This document shows, piece after piece, positions 29,928-36,312 of a stretch of 36,312 bases of DNA. Source of the stretch: Clostridia bacterium (GTDB taxonomy: Bacteria > Bacillota > Clostridia > Oscillospirales > CAG-272); the NCBI GenBank assembly GCA_017452525.1, contig JAFTMG010000124.1, positions 1-36,312 of the forward strand, given 5' to 3'. How positions within the stretch are numbered: the first letter of the stretch is position 1; each line of letters begins with the position of its first letter. The notes under the pieces are model-generated. The model saw only the letters and a list, made by a program, of their open reading frames with translations. It made no database searches and was not told the DNA's origin. A program made the position numbers and the translations under genes.

Positions 29928-30587
29928 TTAATGTATCATGGATAATAAAATTTTTCTCAATTCGTCAACGGTGTCCGCGGTGTGATCGGGTGTTTCTCTC
30001 TCCGTCTCACCCGGTTGGGCAAAGCCGTAGGTACACAGGATGACGGGGAGCCCGTTCAGATGCGCGCCGATGATATCATACACGCGGTCTCCGACCATGA
30101 CCGTGTTTTCTCCGTTCATGTCGGGGAATTGTGTCATGATGTAAGCGATCACGTCCTCCTTTTCGCGGCGGCGGTCCTCTATGTCGGCGCAACCGAGGTA
30201 GTCAAAGGCATTGGATAGCCCGAGATGTCCGAGCGTCGCGCGGGTGAAGGGCTCTGCCTTGGAGGTTGCCGTCATCACCGTAAGCCCCCTCTCGCGTAGC
30301 TCCCGCAGCAGTGCGGGGATGCCCGGGTAGGCGGTGCATTCCCCGGCGCCGATGGGTCCGAGATAGGCGCGGTATTGCCGAAGCCCCTCCTGTGCCAGCT
30401 CTTCGCCGATGCCGTATCGCTCCTGCAGGGTGCGCACCAGCGGCGGACCGATCATGGGTCGCAGTTCGTTTTTATCGGCAGGAACGGGCAAGCCGATGCG
30501 GGGCAGGGCATACATATAGCCGTTGAGTATGCCTTCCGAGGTGTCGGCAACCGTGCCGTCCAGGTCAAACAGTACGTATTTCAGCAT
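29928..30587 (-). CDS. HAD-superfamily phosphatase (Gph/PpaX-like)
   Basis: The 219-aa protein has motif I FDLDGTVADT (D8, D10), motif II in TATSKAE, and motif IV VMVGDRVYDIIGA. A helical cap lies between (about 15-80). This is the beta-phosphoglucomutase/phosphoglycolate phosphatase group of HAD hydrolases. It is a paralogue of the upstream gene, with shared EGI, AxPRxGL and IGPP segments. Substrate unknown. Confidence 0.9.
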   Translation of the reverse strand: MLKYVLFDLDGTVADTSEGILNGYMYALPRIGLPVPADKNELRPMIGPPLVRTLQERYGIGEELAQEGLRQYRAYLGPIGAGECTAYPGIPALLRELRERGLTVMTATSKAEPFTRATLGHLGLSNAFDYLGCADIEDRRREKEDVIAYIMTQFPDMNGENTVMVGDRVYDIIGAHLNGLPVILCTYGFAQPGETERETPDHTADTVDELRKILLSMIH

Positions 30588-30596
30588 GTTGTTTCC

Positions 30597-31250
30597 TCAC
30601 AGTCTCCGTATGATCTCAAACGCCTCGGCGGGGGTGCGTGCAATGAAGTCTGCGCCTGCCGCCTCCAGCTCGCCCGCGGGTGCGTGCCCCCATGCGCAGC
30701 CAACGGTGCGGATGCCGAATTCGTGCGCGCTGCTCACGTCATATTTGCGGTCACCCAGCATCACGGCATTTTCGGGCGTGACGTCCGGGACGTTTTCAAA
30801 CAGATAGCGGAAGACCTCGCTCTTGGTGTGCCGTGTGCAGGCAAGGTCGTCGGCGGCGAGGAAGGTGAAGCGGTCGCGTACGTGCAGATGATCAAGCAGC
30901 CGCTCCACGTATTCGATGGGCTTGGAGGTGACGGTGTTCAGAACGTAGCCCTCCGCCCGCAATCCGTCGAGCAGCTCGCGGATGCCGTCGTACATATACG
31001 CTTCAAACAGACCGCGGTCACTGTAATATTCACGGTAGATCCCCTGCATCCGCAACGCCTCCTCGGACGAGAGCGAAAACATTTCCTGCATGGAAGATTT
31101 CATCGGCGGGCCGATCAGCTTGTAAAGCTCCCGCTTGTTCTCGGGCGGTGTCAATCCCATGCGCGGCATGGCATACAACACGGCGTTGATGATGCCCTCC
31201 GAGGGCTCGGTCAAGGTGCCGTCTACGTCGAATAATACGTATTTGATCAT
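30597..31250 (-). CDS. HAD-superfamily phosphatase, paralogue of the next gene
   Basis: ATG 31250 is preceded by GGAGAG; an ATG 12 nt earlier is possible. The 217-aa protein has FDVDGTLTEP (D8, D10), TSKPIEYV and VMLGDRKYDVSSA. It lines up with the downstream HAD over its length (for example EGIINAVLYAMPRMGL against EGILNGYMYALPRIGL), 9 nt apart. A tandem duplication with divergence is likely. First gene of the operon with its promoter at 31280-31308. Confidence 0.9.
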   Translation of the reverse strand: MIKYVLFDVDGTLTEPSEGIINAVLYAMPRMGLTPPENKRELYKLIGPPMKSSMQEMFSLSSEEALRMQGIYREYYSDRGLFEAYMYDGIRELLDGLRAEGYVLNTVTSKPIEYVERLLDHLHVRDRFTFLAADDLACTRHTKSEVFRYLFENVPDVTPENAVMLGDRKYDVSSAHEFGIRTVGCAWGHAPAGELEAAGADFIARTPAEAFEIIRRL

Positions 31251-31279
31251 AGTGCTCTCCATTTCAGTGCATTTTCTTT

Positions 31280-31308
31280 ATTCTACCATAAAAATCGTCG
31301 CCTGTCTA
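31280..31308 (-). promoter_or_regulatory. Promoter of the HAD-HAD-GH36 operon
   Basis: Minus strand: TAGACA, 17 bp, TAGAAT, about 30 nt before the first HAD start. Confidence 0.7.
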
Positions 31309-31316
31309 CTGCGATG

Positions 31317-31345
31317 TTGACAAAAACGGAGGAAAATGATACAAT
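31317..31345 (+). promoter_or_regulatory. Promoter of the radical SAM gene
   Basis: TTGACA, 17 bp, TACAAT. It diverges from the HAD operon promoter, with only 8 bp between the two -35 boxes. Confidence 0.88.
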
Positions 31346-31383
31346 AAGAAAAAGAAAGACTTTAAAAAGGGCGGTGTTCTCCC

Positions 31384-32523
31384 ATGAAATCTGTCAGCGC
31401 GCTGATCAAGCCCGCGTCCTCACTCTGCAATCTACGTTGCCGCTATTGCTTCTATTGCGACGTTGCCGCCCACAGAGAAACAGAGTCCTTCGGTGTGATG
31501 ACACCGCAGGTCGCCCATGCGATCGCGGATCGGCTGATCGATGCCGCCGAAGAGGGCGGTTCGGTGCTGTTTTCCTTTCAAGGAGGAGAACCGACGCTGG
31601 CGGGAGTGGATTTCTTTCGGGATTTCACCGCTTATGCCGAGAAGAAAAACGGCGGAAAATGCAAGCTTTCCTATGCCATTCAGACCAACGGCATGGCGCT
31701 GGACGAGGAATTTTGCACGCTCCTTTCGCAATACCGTTTTTTGGTGGGGCTTTCGTTGGACGGCGATGAGGTGACCCACAATTACAACCGCGTGGATGCG
31801 GCGGGGCGGGGGACCCACAAGCAGGTCATGCAGGCGGTCCGCCTTCTGCGGATGCATGGTGTGGATTTCAACATTCTTTCGGTGGTCACCGAGACGATGG
31901 CGAAGCACCCGCAGGCAGTCTTTCAGTTTTATAAAAAGAACGGCATGGATTTTTTGCAGTTCATCCCCTGTCTCAGACCCTTGGACGAAAGCGGACGGGG
32001 CGCGGTGCCCGACAGTCCTCACGCCCACGCACCCTATACTCTTCGTCCGCGGACTTACAGCGAATTTCTGATCCGCACCTTCCGCCTCTGGACGGCAGAG
32101 CTTCTGGCGGGCAGGCAGTTGAGCATCCGTCTGTTTGACAATATCATCGGTATGTATCTGGGTATGCCGCCTGAGCAATGCGGGGTGTACGGCAAATGCC
32201 AGAACCAGATCGTGATCGAGGGCGACGGCTCGGTCTACCCCTGCGATTTCTACGTGTTGGATGAATTTGTCTGCGGCAATGTGCTGACCGATTCTGTAGA
32301 GACGCTGCTCGGCGGCGCGGGGGCGCAGAAATTTCTCGCCATGGATCCGCCGCGGCACGCGCGATGCGCCACATGCAAGTTCCTGCCGATGTGCGGCGGC
32401 AGCTGCAAGCGATACCGTGACTTCTTCTCCGAGGAGCCCGATTTCTGCCCCTACGAGCATTTCCTCGCCTCGGTTCAGGACGACATTGCCCGCCTGGTCC
32501 ACTTCTTCCGGGCGCGAAGATAA
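31384..32523 (+). CDS. Anaerobic sulfatase-maturase-like radical SAM/SPASM enzyme
   Basis: The 379-aa protein has the radical SAM cluster C15-x3-C19-x2-C22 (CNLRCRYC), then the SAM-binding FQGGEPTL, and QTNG and LSLDGD motifs. The C-terminal part carries the SPASM cysteines (CGVYGKCQNQIVIEGDGSVYPCDFY, CATCKFLPMCGGSCKR) for two further Fe-S clusters. This is the pattern of anSME, which oxidises Cys or Ser to formylglycine in sulfatases. No sulfatase lies in the window, so its client is elsewhere or it modifies another peptide. Confidence 0.88.
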   Translation: MKSVSALIKPASSLCNLRCRYCFYCDVAAHRETESFGVMTPQVAHAIADRLIDAAEEGGSVLFSFQGGEPTLAGVDFFRDFTAYAEKKNGGKCKLSYAIQTNGMALDEEFCTLLSQYRFLVGLSLDGDEVTHNYNRVDAAGRGTHKQVMQAVRLLRMHGVDFNILSVVTETMAKHPQAVFQFYKKNGMDFLQFIPCLRPLDESGRGAVPDSPHAHAPYTLRPRTYSEFLIRTFRLWTAELLAGRQLSIRLFDNIIGMYLGMPPEQCGVYGKCQNQIVIEGDGSVYPCDFYVLDEFVCGNVLTDSVETLLGGAGAQKFLAMDPPRHARCATCKFLPMCGGSCKRYRDFFSEEPDFCPYEHFLASVQDDIARLVHFFRARR

Positions 32524-32525
32524 CA

Positions 32526-32569
32526 TACGGACCAAGCCGAAAGATGGCGGCTTGATCCGTATTTTTTGT
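32526..32569 (+). terminator. Terminator after the radical SAM gene
   Basis: ACGGACCAAGCCG and CGGCTTGATCCGT form an imperfect 12-bp stem followed by ATTTTTTG. Confidence 0.88.
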
Positions 32570-32608
32570 TTGTGTTTTATGAAGATCCCGGTGTTTTTTG
32601 GGGGATCA

Positions 32609-32637
32609 TGTAACCTTTTTCCGGAAAAATCGGAGTA
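32609..32637 (+). promoter_or_regulatory. ECF-type promoter, probably self-regulated
   Basis: TGTAACC (32609-32615) and CGGAGTA (32631-32637), 15 bp apart, match the AAC -35 and CG-containing -10 of ECF sigma promoters. It precedes the sigma-factor gene by 30 nt, as in autoregulated ECF loci. Confidence 0.7.
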
Positions 32638-32667
32638 GTAGGGTAAAGAGCTGTAAAGGAGGTAAAA

Positions 32668-33225
32668 ATGATGGAAGACTCCAAAATCGTAGAGCTGTAC
32701 TGGTTGCGCTCGGAGAAGGCAATTGCTGAGAGTGAACAAAAATATGGAAAATATTGCCACAGCATTGCCAACGGGATTTTACGCAGTCGCGAGGACAGCG
32801 AGGAGTGTGTCAATGACACGTGGCTCGCCGCATGGAATGCCATGCCGCCGCACCGCCCGTCTCGCCTTGCGACATTTCTCGGCAAGATCACCCGCCGTAT
32901 CGCTTTACATCGCGCCGAGAAAAACAATGCTGGAAAGCGGGGCGGGGGAGAGGTACCGCTGGCGATCGGAGAGCTGGAGGAATGCATCCCCGCGCCGCGC
33001 GAGGACGTGGCAGACGAAGCGGCGCTTGCCACCCTGCTCGACCGCTTTCTCGAAGGTCTGCCCGAGATGACACGGACGATGTTTCTGCAGCGGTATTGGT
33101 ATCTGCGCACCTGCCGCGAGATTGCGCGGGAGCTGGGTGTCGGTGAGAGCCGCGTGAAGGTGAGGCTTCACCGCGCGCGGGCACAGCTGCGCGAAATGCT
33201 GGAAAAGGAGGGGATCGGTCTATGA
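32668..33225 (+). CDS. ECF RNA polymerase sigma factor
   Basis: The 185-aa protein has sigma region 2 (about 20-85; NDTWLAAWNAMPPHRP, -10 recognition) and region 4 (about 125-180; MTRTMFLQRYWYLRTCREIARELGVGESRVKVRLHRARAQL, HTH for -35). AAAGGAGG lies upstream; ATG at 32668 or 32671. It overlaps the next gene by 4 nt (ATGA). No region 3, so an ECF type. The partner below would hold it inactive at the membrane. Confidence 0.93.
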   Translation: MMEDSKIVELYWLRSEKAIAESEQKYGKYCHSIANGILRSREDSEECVNDTWLAAWNAMPPHRPSRLATFLGKITRRIALHRAEKNNAGKRGGGEVPLAIGELEECIPAPREDVADEAALATLLDRFLEGLPEMTRTMFLQRYWYLRTCREIARELGVGESRVKVRLHRARAQLREMLEKEGIGL

Positions 33226-34532
33226 TGGGAAGAGATATTTTGTTTGCTTTGGAGCACGTGCGTGAAGATTATATCCTGCGCGCCGCACCGACGGGAAAGA
33301 ACGCGCGGCGGGTGTATATGAGATGGGCGGTGGTGGCCGCGTGTCTTTGTCTCTGTGTCGGAACATTGCTCGGCGTGATGCTTCATCATGAGCCCGCGCC
33401 TGTTGGGGAGGGAATCACCATTCCGCAATCAGAGGTCAATCTGAAAAAGCCGACGGACGGAATGTATGATATGCAGGCTCTGTTCATTTACAATGGACGT
33501 GTTTACCGCCACGTGCAGAATGTGGACAATCCCTCGTTGCGCGGGCGGTATCTCGCCACCGTTACGGGACTGATCGACGAATGGACGAAGGCGGACGGCT
33601 ATGTCGAGCTGGCGGGCGTCACACCGGGGGAGATCTATACCGTGAAGGGGTATGATCCCGACTTCATGCTTTGTCAGACTTATTCAGGCGGCGTGTCGAT
33701 CTATACTTGTACGGAAGGGCTGACGGTATATACCGGCAAGGATTGGTTCGGCGATATCTACCGCTTGCGGCGGGAGCTTGATACGGTGGTTTGTGAAAGT
33801 GCTGTCTGCCGCAATCTGGGATATCGAAAGCCTGTGGAGATGGGCGAAGAGCATCAAGGGCTGCTTCGTCGCCTGGTAGATGTGCTTTACGACAACCCGC
33901 TGATGCACACGGCAGATGTGCCTCGGGAGAAAAAGTATAGCGATTCGTTCAACGAAAACAGACTGTATGTCATGGAGATGACCTTGGAAAACGGCATAAC
34001 TCTGACCATGCAGTTGTGGTGCGGCGGCTATCTGACAAACGGCGCGGTGGCGATCAAATTGGACGAGGAACTGTATGAGGAGCTGCTCACGGTACTCGGC
34101 GAGACCTGCGGTGCGCCCTGGTATCTGGAGAGCGGAGATATTCTGGCTTGCACGGGTAAGGATATTTTTGCGGACTTTTATGATCTGCCCGGGAATATCC
34201 GTGAGGCCGGGGTACAGTCAAAAATGTCGTGGTACGGTGAATATCGGGCGCCTGCGCCTCTCGGCGAAGAGGGGATAGAGCTGATCTACCGCCTGATCGA
34301 TGAATTGCGCGACACGCCCGCCGTGCATCAGAATGTGATGTTGGCACATCAAGGTTGGGAGCGGGAGGATGACGGGATGTGGTACTGGGTCCACCTTAGC
34401 GATGAAAGGATCATGATCCTGCATGAGGGCGGCTGGGTCGAAATGGCCGGCAGCTATCCGCTGACATTTCAAGCCAAGAGCGAGGCATTTGACGCGCTTT
34501 GGGTGTTGTGTGAGAGGATGACGGACGAGTAA
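33222..34532 (+). CDS. Membrane partner of the ECF sigma factor (anti-sigma/sensor candidate)
   Basis: The 436-aa protein has a short cytoplasmic N-terminus (1-32), one membrane helix (about 34-54, VVAACLCLCVGTLLGVM) and a large outer domain of about 380 residues. The outer part has two related segments, each with a Y/CTGKD(W/I)F motif (TVYTGKDWFGDIYRLRR and LACTGKDIFADFYDL), suggesting a duplication. Overlap with the sigma gene supports a regulator pair. No known zinc-finger anti-sigma motif is visible, so the sigma-binding role is inferred. Confidence 0.75.
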   Translation: MMGRDILFALEHVREDYILRAAPTGKNARRVYMRWAVVAACLCLCVGTLLGVMLHHEPAPVGEGITIPQSEVNLKKPTDGMYDMQALFIYNGRVYRHVQNVDNPSLRGRYLATVTGLIDEWTKADGYVELAGVTPGEIYTVKGYDPDFMLCQTYSGGVSIYTCTEGLTVYTGKDWFGDIYRLRRELDTVVCESAVCRNLGYRKPVEMGEEHQGLLRRLVDVLYDNPLMHTADVPREKKYSDSFNENRLYVMEMTLENGITLTMQLWCGGYLTNGAVAIKLDEELYEELLTVLGETCGAPWYLESGDILACTGKDIFADFYDLPGNIREAGVQSKMSWYGEYRAPAPLGEEGIELIYRLIDELRDTPAVHQNVMLAHQGWEREDDGMWYWVHLSDERIMILHEGGWVEMAGSYPLTFQAKSEAFDALWVLCERMTDE

Positions 34533-34575
34533 CAGAAACGGGATCCGCACATGGCGCGGGTCCCGTTTCTGTTTG
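34533..34575. terminator. Shared terminator between the sigma partner and RodA-like genes
   Basis: CAGAAACGGGA and TCCCGTTTCTG pair within a 39-nt imperfect hairpin (34533-34571) followed by TTT. It lies between converging genes. Confidence 0.85.
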
Positions 34576-34580
34576 GTGTG

Positions 34581-35711
34581 TCACCGTTTTCCGTTTTCGT
34601 AATAATATCTGACATGGTGATTGTAGATGCTGTGGACCATGCCGAGGGTGATATAGATCGCCAGCGTGGAGGAGCCGCCGCAGCTCATGAAAGGCAGGGT
34701 GATGCCGACCACGGGGAGCATGCCGAGGCACATACCGATATTTTCCACCGTCTGCACCACGATCATGGCGGCGATACCGAGGCAAATATAGCCGCCGCAG
34801 TCCTTGCGGCAGATGCGCGCCAGCGTGATCAGCCGCCAGACGAAGACCAGCATGACAAGAATGAGCAGGATGGCACCCACGAAGCCAAATTTTTCGCAGT
34901 AGGTGCTGAAGATGAAGTCGGTGTCAGCTGCATAAAGCTTTTTGTAGGCTGTACCGCCGAACATGCCCTCGCCCCACATGCCGCCGCGAATGACGGTATC
35001 CCGCCCCTGCAGGGCGTGCATGCCCACGCCGAGCGGGTCCTTTTCCGGCTGAAAACCGAAGAGGATGCGGTTCTGCTGGTAGGTGTTCAGGTGTGGCCAG
35101 AGAATGGGAAAGACGATGACGCCGAGAAAGGAAGCACCGAGAAAATACCAAAGGCTCAGTCCCGCGCCGAAGAGCATGATGAGGATGATCCCCATATAGA
35201 CCAGCGCGACACCGAGGTCGCCCGAGATCAGGATCAATCCGACGATCACCCCCGCGTGAAGGGCAAGTCCCAAGAGGGTCTTGGGGTGATTGATCCGATC
35301 ACGGACGGTGTGCAGATGCTTGGCGAAGGTGAGGGTGAAGGAGGCTTTGACAAATTCGGAAGGCTGGACCGAGACGGGGCCCAGATCGATCCAGCTCAGA
35401 TTGGTTCCCTCATTGACGCCGAGGAAGGGGACGAAGACCAGGCAGAGGAAGCCTGCCGAGAGCAGGAAAAAGCCGAAGCCGAACTTGTCCACCACCTCGC
35501 GGTAGTCGAGATTGGCAATGAGAAAGGTGGCAACGATGCCCGCGGCATTCATGGCAAGTTGCATGATCAGTCGCCGCTGACCGAAGGTCTCCGCGCCGCC
35601 GATGACGGTCAGAAGACTCATGCAGGAGAGAGTGAGCATGCAAAAAAGAACGACGGGGTCGACGCTCCCGAGCAGGCTCTTGAACGAGATGTGTCCGCGC
35701 AACGGTGACAT
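34581..35711 (-). CDS. RodA/FtsW-family (SEDS) peptidoglycan polymerase
   Basis: The 376-aa membrane protein has about 10 hydrophobic helices and the SEDS motifs: QPSEFVK near residue 117, DTDFIFSTYCEKFG (extracellular loop), and GITLPFMSCGGSS near 345. SEDS proteins polymerise glycan strands from lipid II together with a class B PBP. The closing and loop motifs suggest the RodA type over FtsW, but exact assignment is uncertain. AAGGAGG precedes ATG. Confidence 0.9.
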   Translation of the reverse strand: MSPLRGHISFKSLLGSVDPVVLFCMLTLSCMSLLTVIGGAETFGQRRLIMQLAMNAAGIVATFLIANLDYREVVDKFGFGFFLLSAGFLCLVFVPFLGVNEGTNLSWIDLGPVSVQPSEFVKASFTLTFAKHLHTVRDRINHPKTLLGLALHAGVIVGLILISGDLGVALVYMGIILIMLFGAGLSLWYFLGASFLGVIVFPILWPHLNTYQQNRILFGFQPEKDPLGVGMHALQGRDTVIRGGMWGEGMFGGTAYKKLYAADTDFIFSTYCEKFGFVGAILLILVMLVFVWRLITLARICRKDCGGYICLGIAAMIVVQTVENIGMCLGMLPVVGITLPFMSCGGSSTLAIYITLGMVHSIYNHHVRYYYENGKR

Positions 35712-35740
35712 GGGTCTGCCTCCTTTCTGAAAGTATAACA

Positions 35741-35766
35741 GGGTGACGGCAGTCCTGCCGCCACCC
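35741..35766. other. Hairpin between proS and the RodA-like gene
   Basis: GGGTGACGGCAG and CTGCCGCCACCC pair with one mismatch around a 2-base loop. It lies after the proS stop on the minus strand; a T-tract is weak there, so it may be a partial terminator. Confidence 0.55.
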
Positions 35767-35783
35767 TTTGTGACTGTATGGGA

Positions 35784-36312
35784 TTAGTACTGTCTGCCCC
35801 AGACGACCATGTGCTTGGCGGGCTTGCCGCAGCAAACGCAGACGTCGCTGAGATGGTCTTCCACGAAGGGGATGCAACGGGACTTGACGCCGCCGGTCTT
35901 TTCCTTGATGGCATCCTCACACTCGACCTCACCGCACCACATGGCCTTGATGTAGCCGGGCTTGTTCTCGGCAATGTCAAGGAACTCGTCCATGTTGGTG
36001 GCAACGAAGGTCTTTTCCTCAAGGTTCTTGCGTGCGCGCTCCACCAGCTCCTCGTGAACGTGACGGAGCATGGCGGCAACCTCTTCCTCTACGTTGTCGA
36101 GGGAGACGAACTTCTTCTCGCGGGTGACACGGCTGACGAGGACGCAGGAGTTGTTCTCGATGTCCTTGGGGCCGATCTCCAGACGAACGGGAACACCCTT
36201 CATCTCATACTGGCTGAACTTCCAGCCGGTGGACTGATCGCCGTCATCGAGCTTGACGCGGAAGTTATCGATCAGGCGGTTCTTCAGCTCGTTGGCCTTG
36301 TCGAGTACGCCT
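35784..36312 (-). CDS. proS: Prolyl-tRNA synthetase, C-terminal part (truncated by window)
   Basis: Only the C-terminal about 175 residues are in view; the frame stays open to the window end. It contains the anticodon-binding domain start ([24 protein letters not shown]), typical of the eukaryote/archaea-type ProRS, then a zinc-binding-type Cys set ([27 protein letters not shown]) and the conserved end WGRQY with a terminal Tyr. The enzyme charges tRNA-Pro. The start codon lies beyond the window. Confidence 0.92.
   Translation of the reverse strand, partial: GVLDKANELKNRLIDNFRVKLDDGDQSTGWKFSQYEMKGVPVRLEIGPKDIENNSCVLVSRVTREKKFVSLDNVEEEVAAMLRHVHEELVERARKNLEEKTFVATNMDEFLDIAENKPGYIKAMWCGEVECEDAIKEKTGGVKSRCIPFVEDHLSDVCVCCGKPAKHMVVWGRQY

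Noticed and set aside
27721..29931. 736-codon open frame on the plus strand
   Set aside because: It is antisense to the GH36 gene, which has clear catalytic motifs, and its translation has no recognisable domain. It results from the high GC content.

Overview
The window looks like a chromosomal segment of an uncultured, moderately GC-rich member of the Clostridia (Oscillospiraceae-like). The reasons are its sigma-A promoters (TTGACA-N17-TATAAT type), AGGAGG ribosome sites, Firmicutes-style lipoproteins, a VanZ-family protein, a eukaryote/archaea-type ProS and many carbohydrate genes. Species cannot be named from the sequence alone.

The centre of the window (3708-14646) is a complete-looking filamentous phage (inovirus) prophage. 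A 60-bp direct repeat, the 3' two-thirds of a tRNA-Ser(GGA) gene, bounds it, and the excised circle would be 10,879 bp. From left to right it carries: a type I toxin-antitoxin-like locus (28-aa membrane peptide plus convergent antisense RNA); a membrane-anchored DUF2726-like nuclease; an XRE repressor with three operator-like palindromes; two small early genes; a 464-nt structured non-coding region; a 60-aa membrane/coiled-coil protein and a helix-turn-helix-like protein; a candidate ssDNA-binding protein; a 76-aa major coat protein followed by a leaky terminator; two small membrane proteins; a 923-aa adsorption protein with a signal peptide and C-terminal anchor; a pVI-like protein; a Zot/pI assembly ATPase; a hairpin-rich region with a phiX174-like nick sequence; an HUH replication initiator; and a tyrosine integrase. 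No secretin (pIV) is present, as expected for a single-membrane host. The adsorption protein appears to be a chimera: Cys-rich repeats flank a module that resembles tailed-phage tail-fibre proteins.

Left flank (1-3707): a lipoprotein solute-binding protein, a VanZ-family protein, and an AraC-type regulator fused to a GNAT-like domain. Right flank (14679-36312): a divergent type IIA topoisomerase B subunit; a small lipoprotein; a glycerophosphodiesterase; an SGNH hydrolase; a divergently regulated sugar operon (MBL lactonase-like, acid-sugar dehydratase, SDR, GH39-like glycosidase, with an AraC regulator); a polar amino-acid ABC transporter whose ATPase has a long helical insertion; a GH36 alpha-galactosidase downstream of two paralogous HAD phosphatases; an anaerobic sulfatase-maturase-like radical SAM enzyme; an ECF sigma factor with a membrane partner; a RodA/FtsW-type protein; and the 3' end of proS.

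The prophage is the most notable part. It shows how a monoderm-infecting inovirus may combine chromosomal integration, lysogeny control, an addiction module and a captured receptor-binding module. All functional calls come from reading motifs and context; no database search was run.
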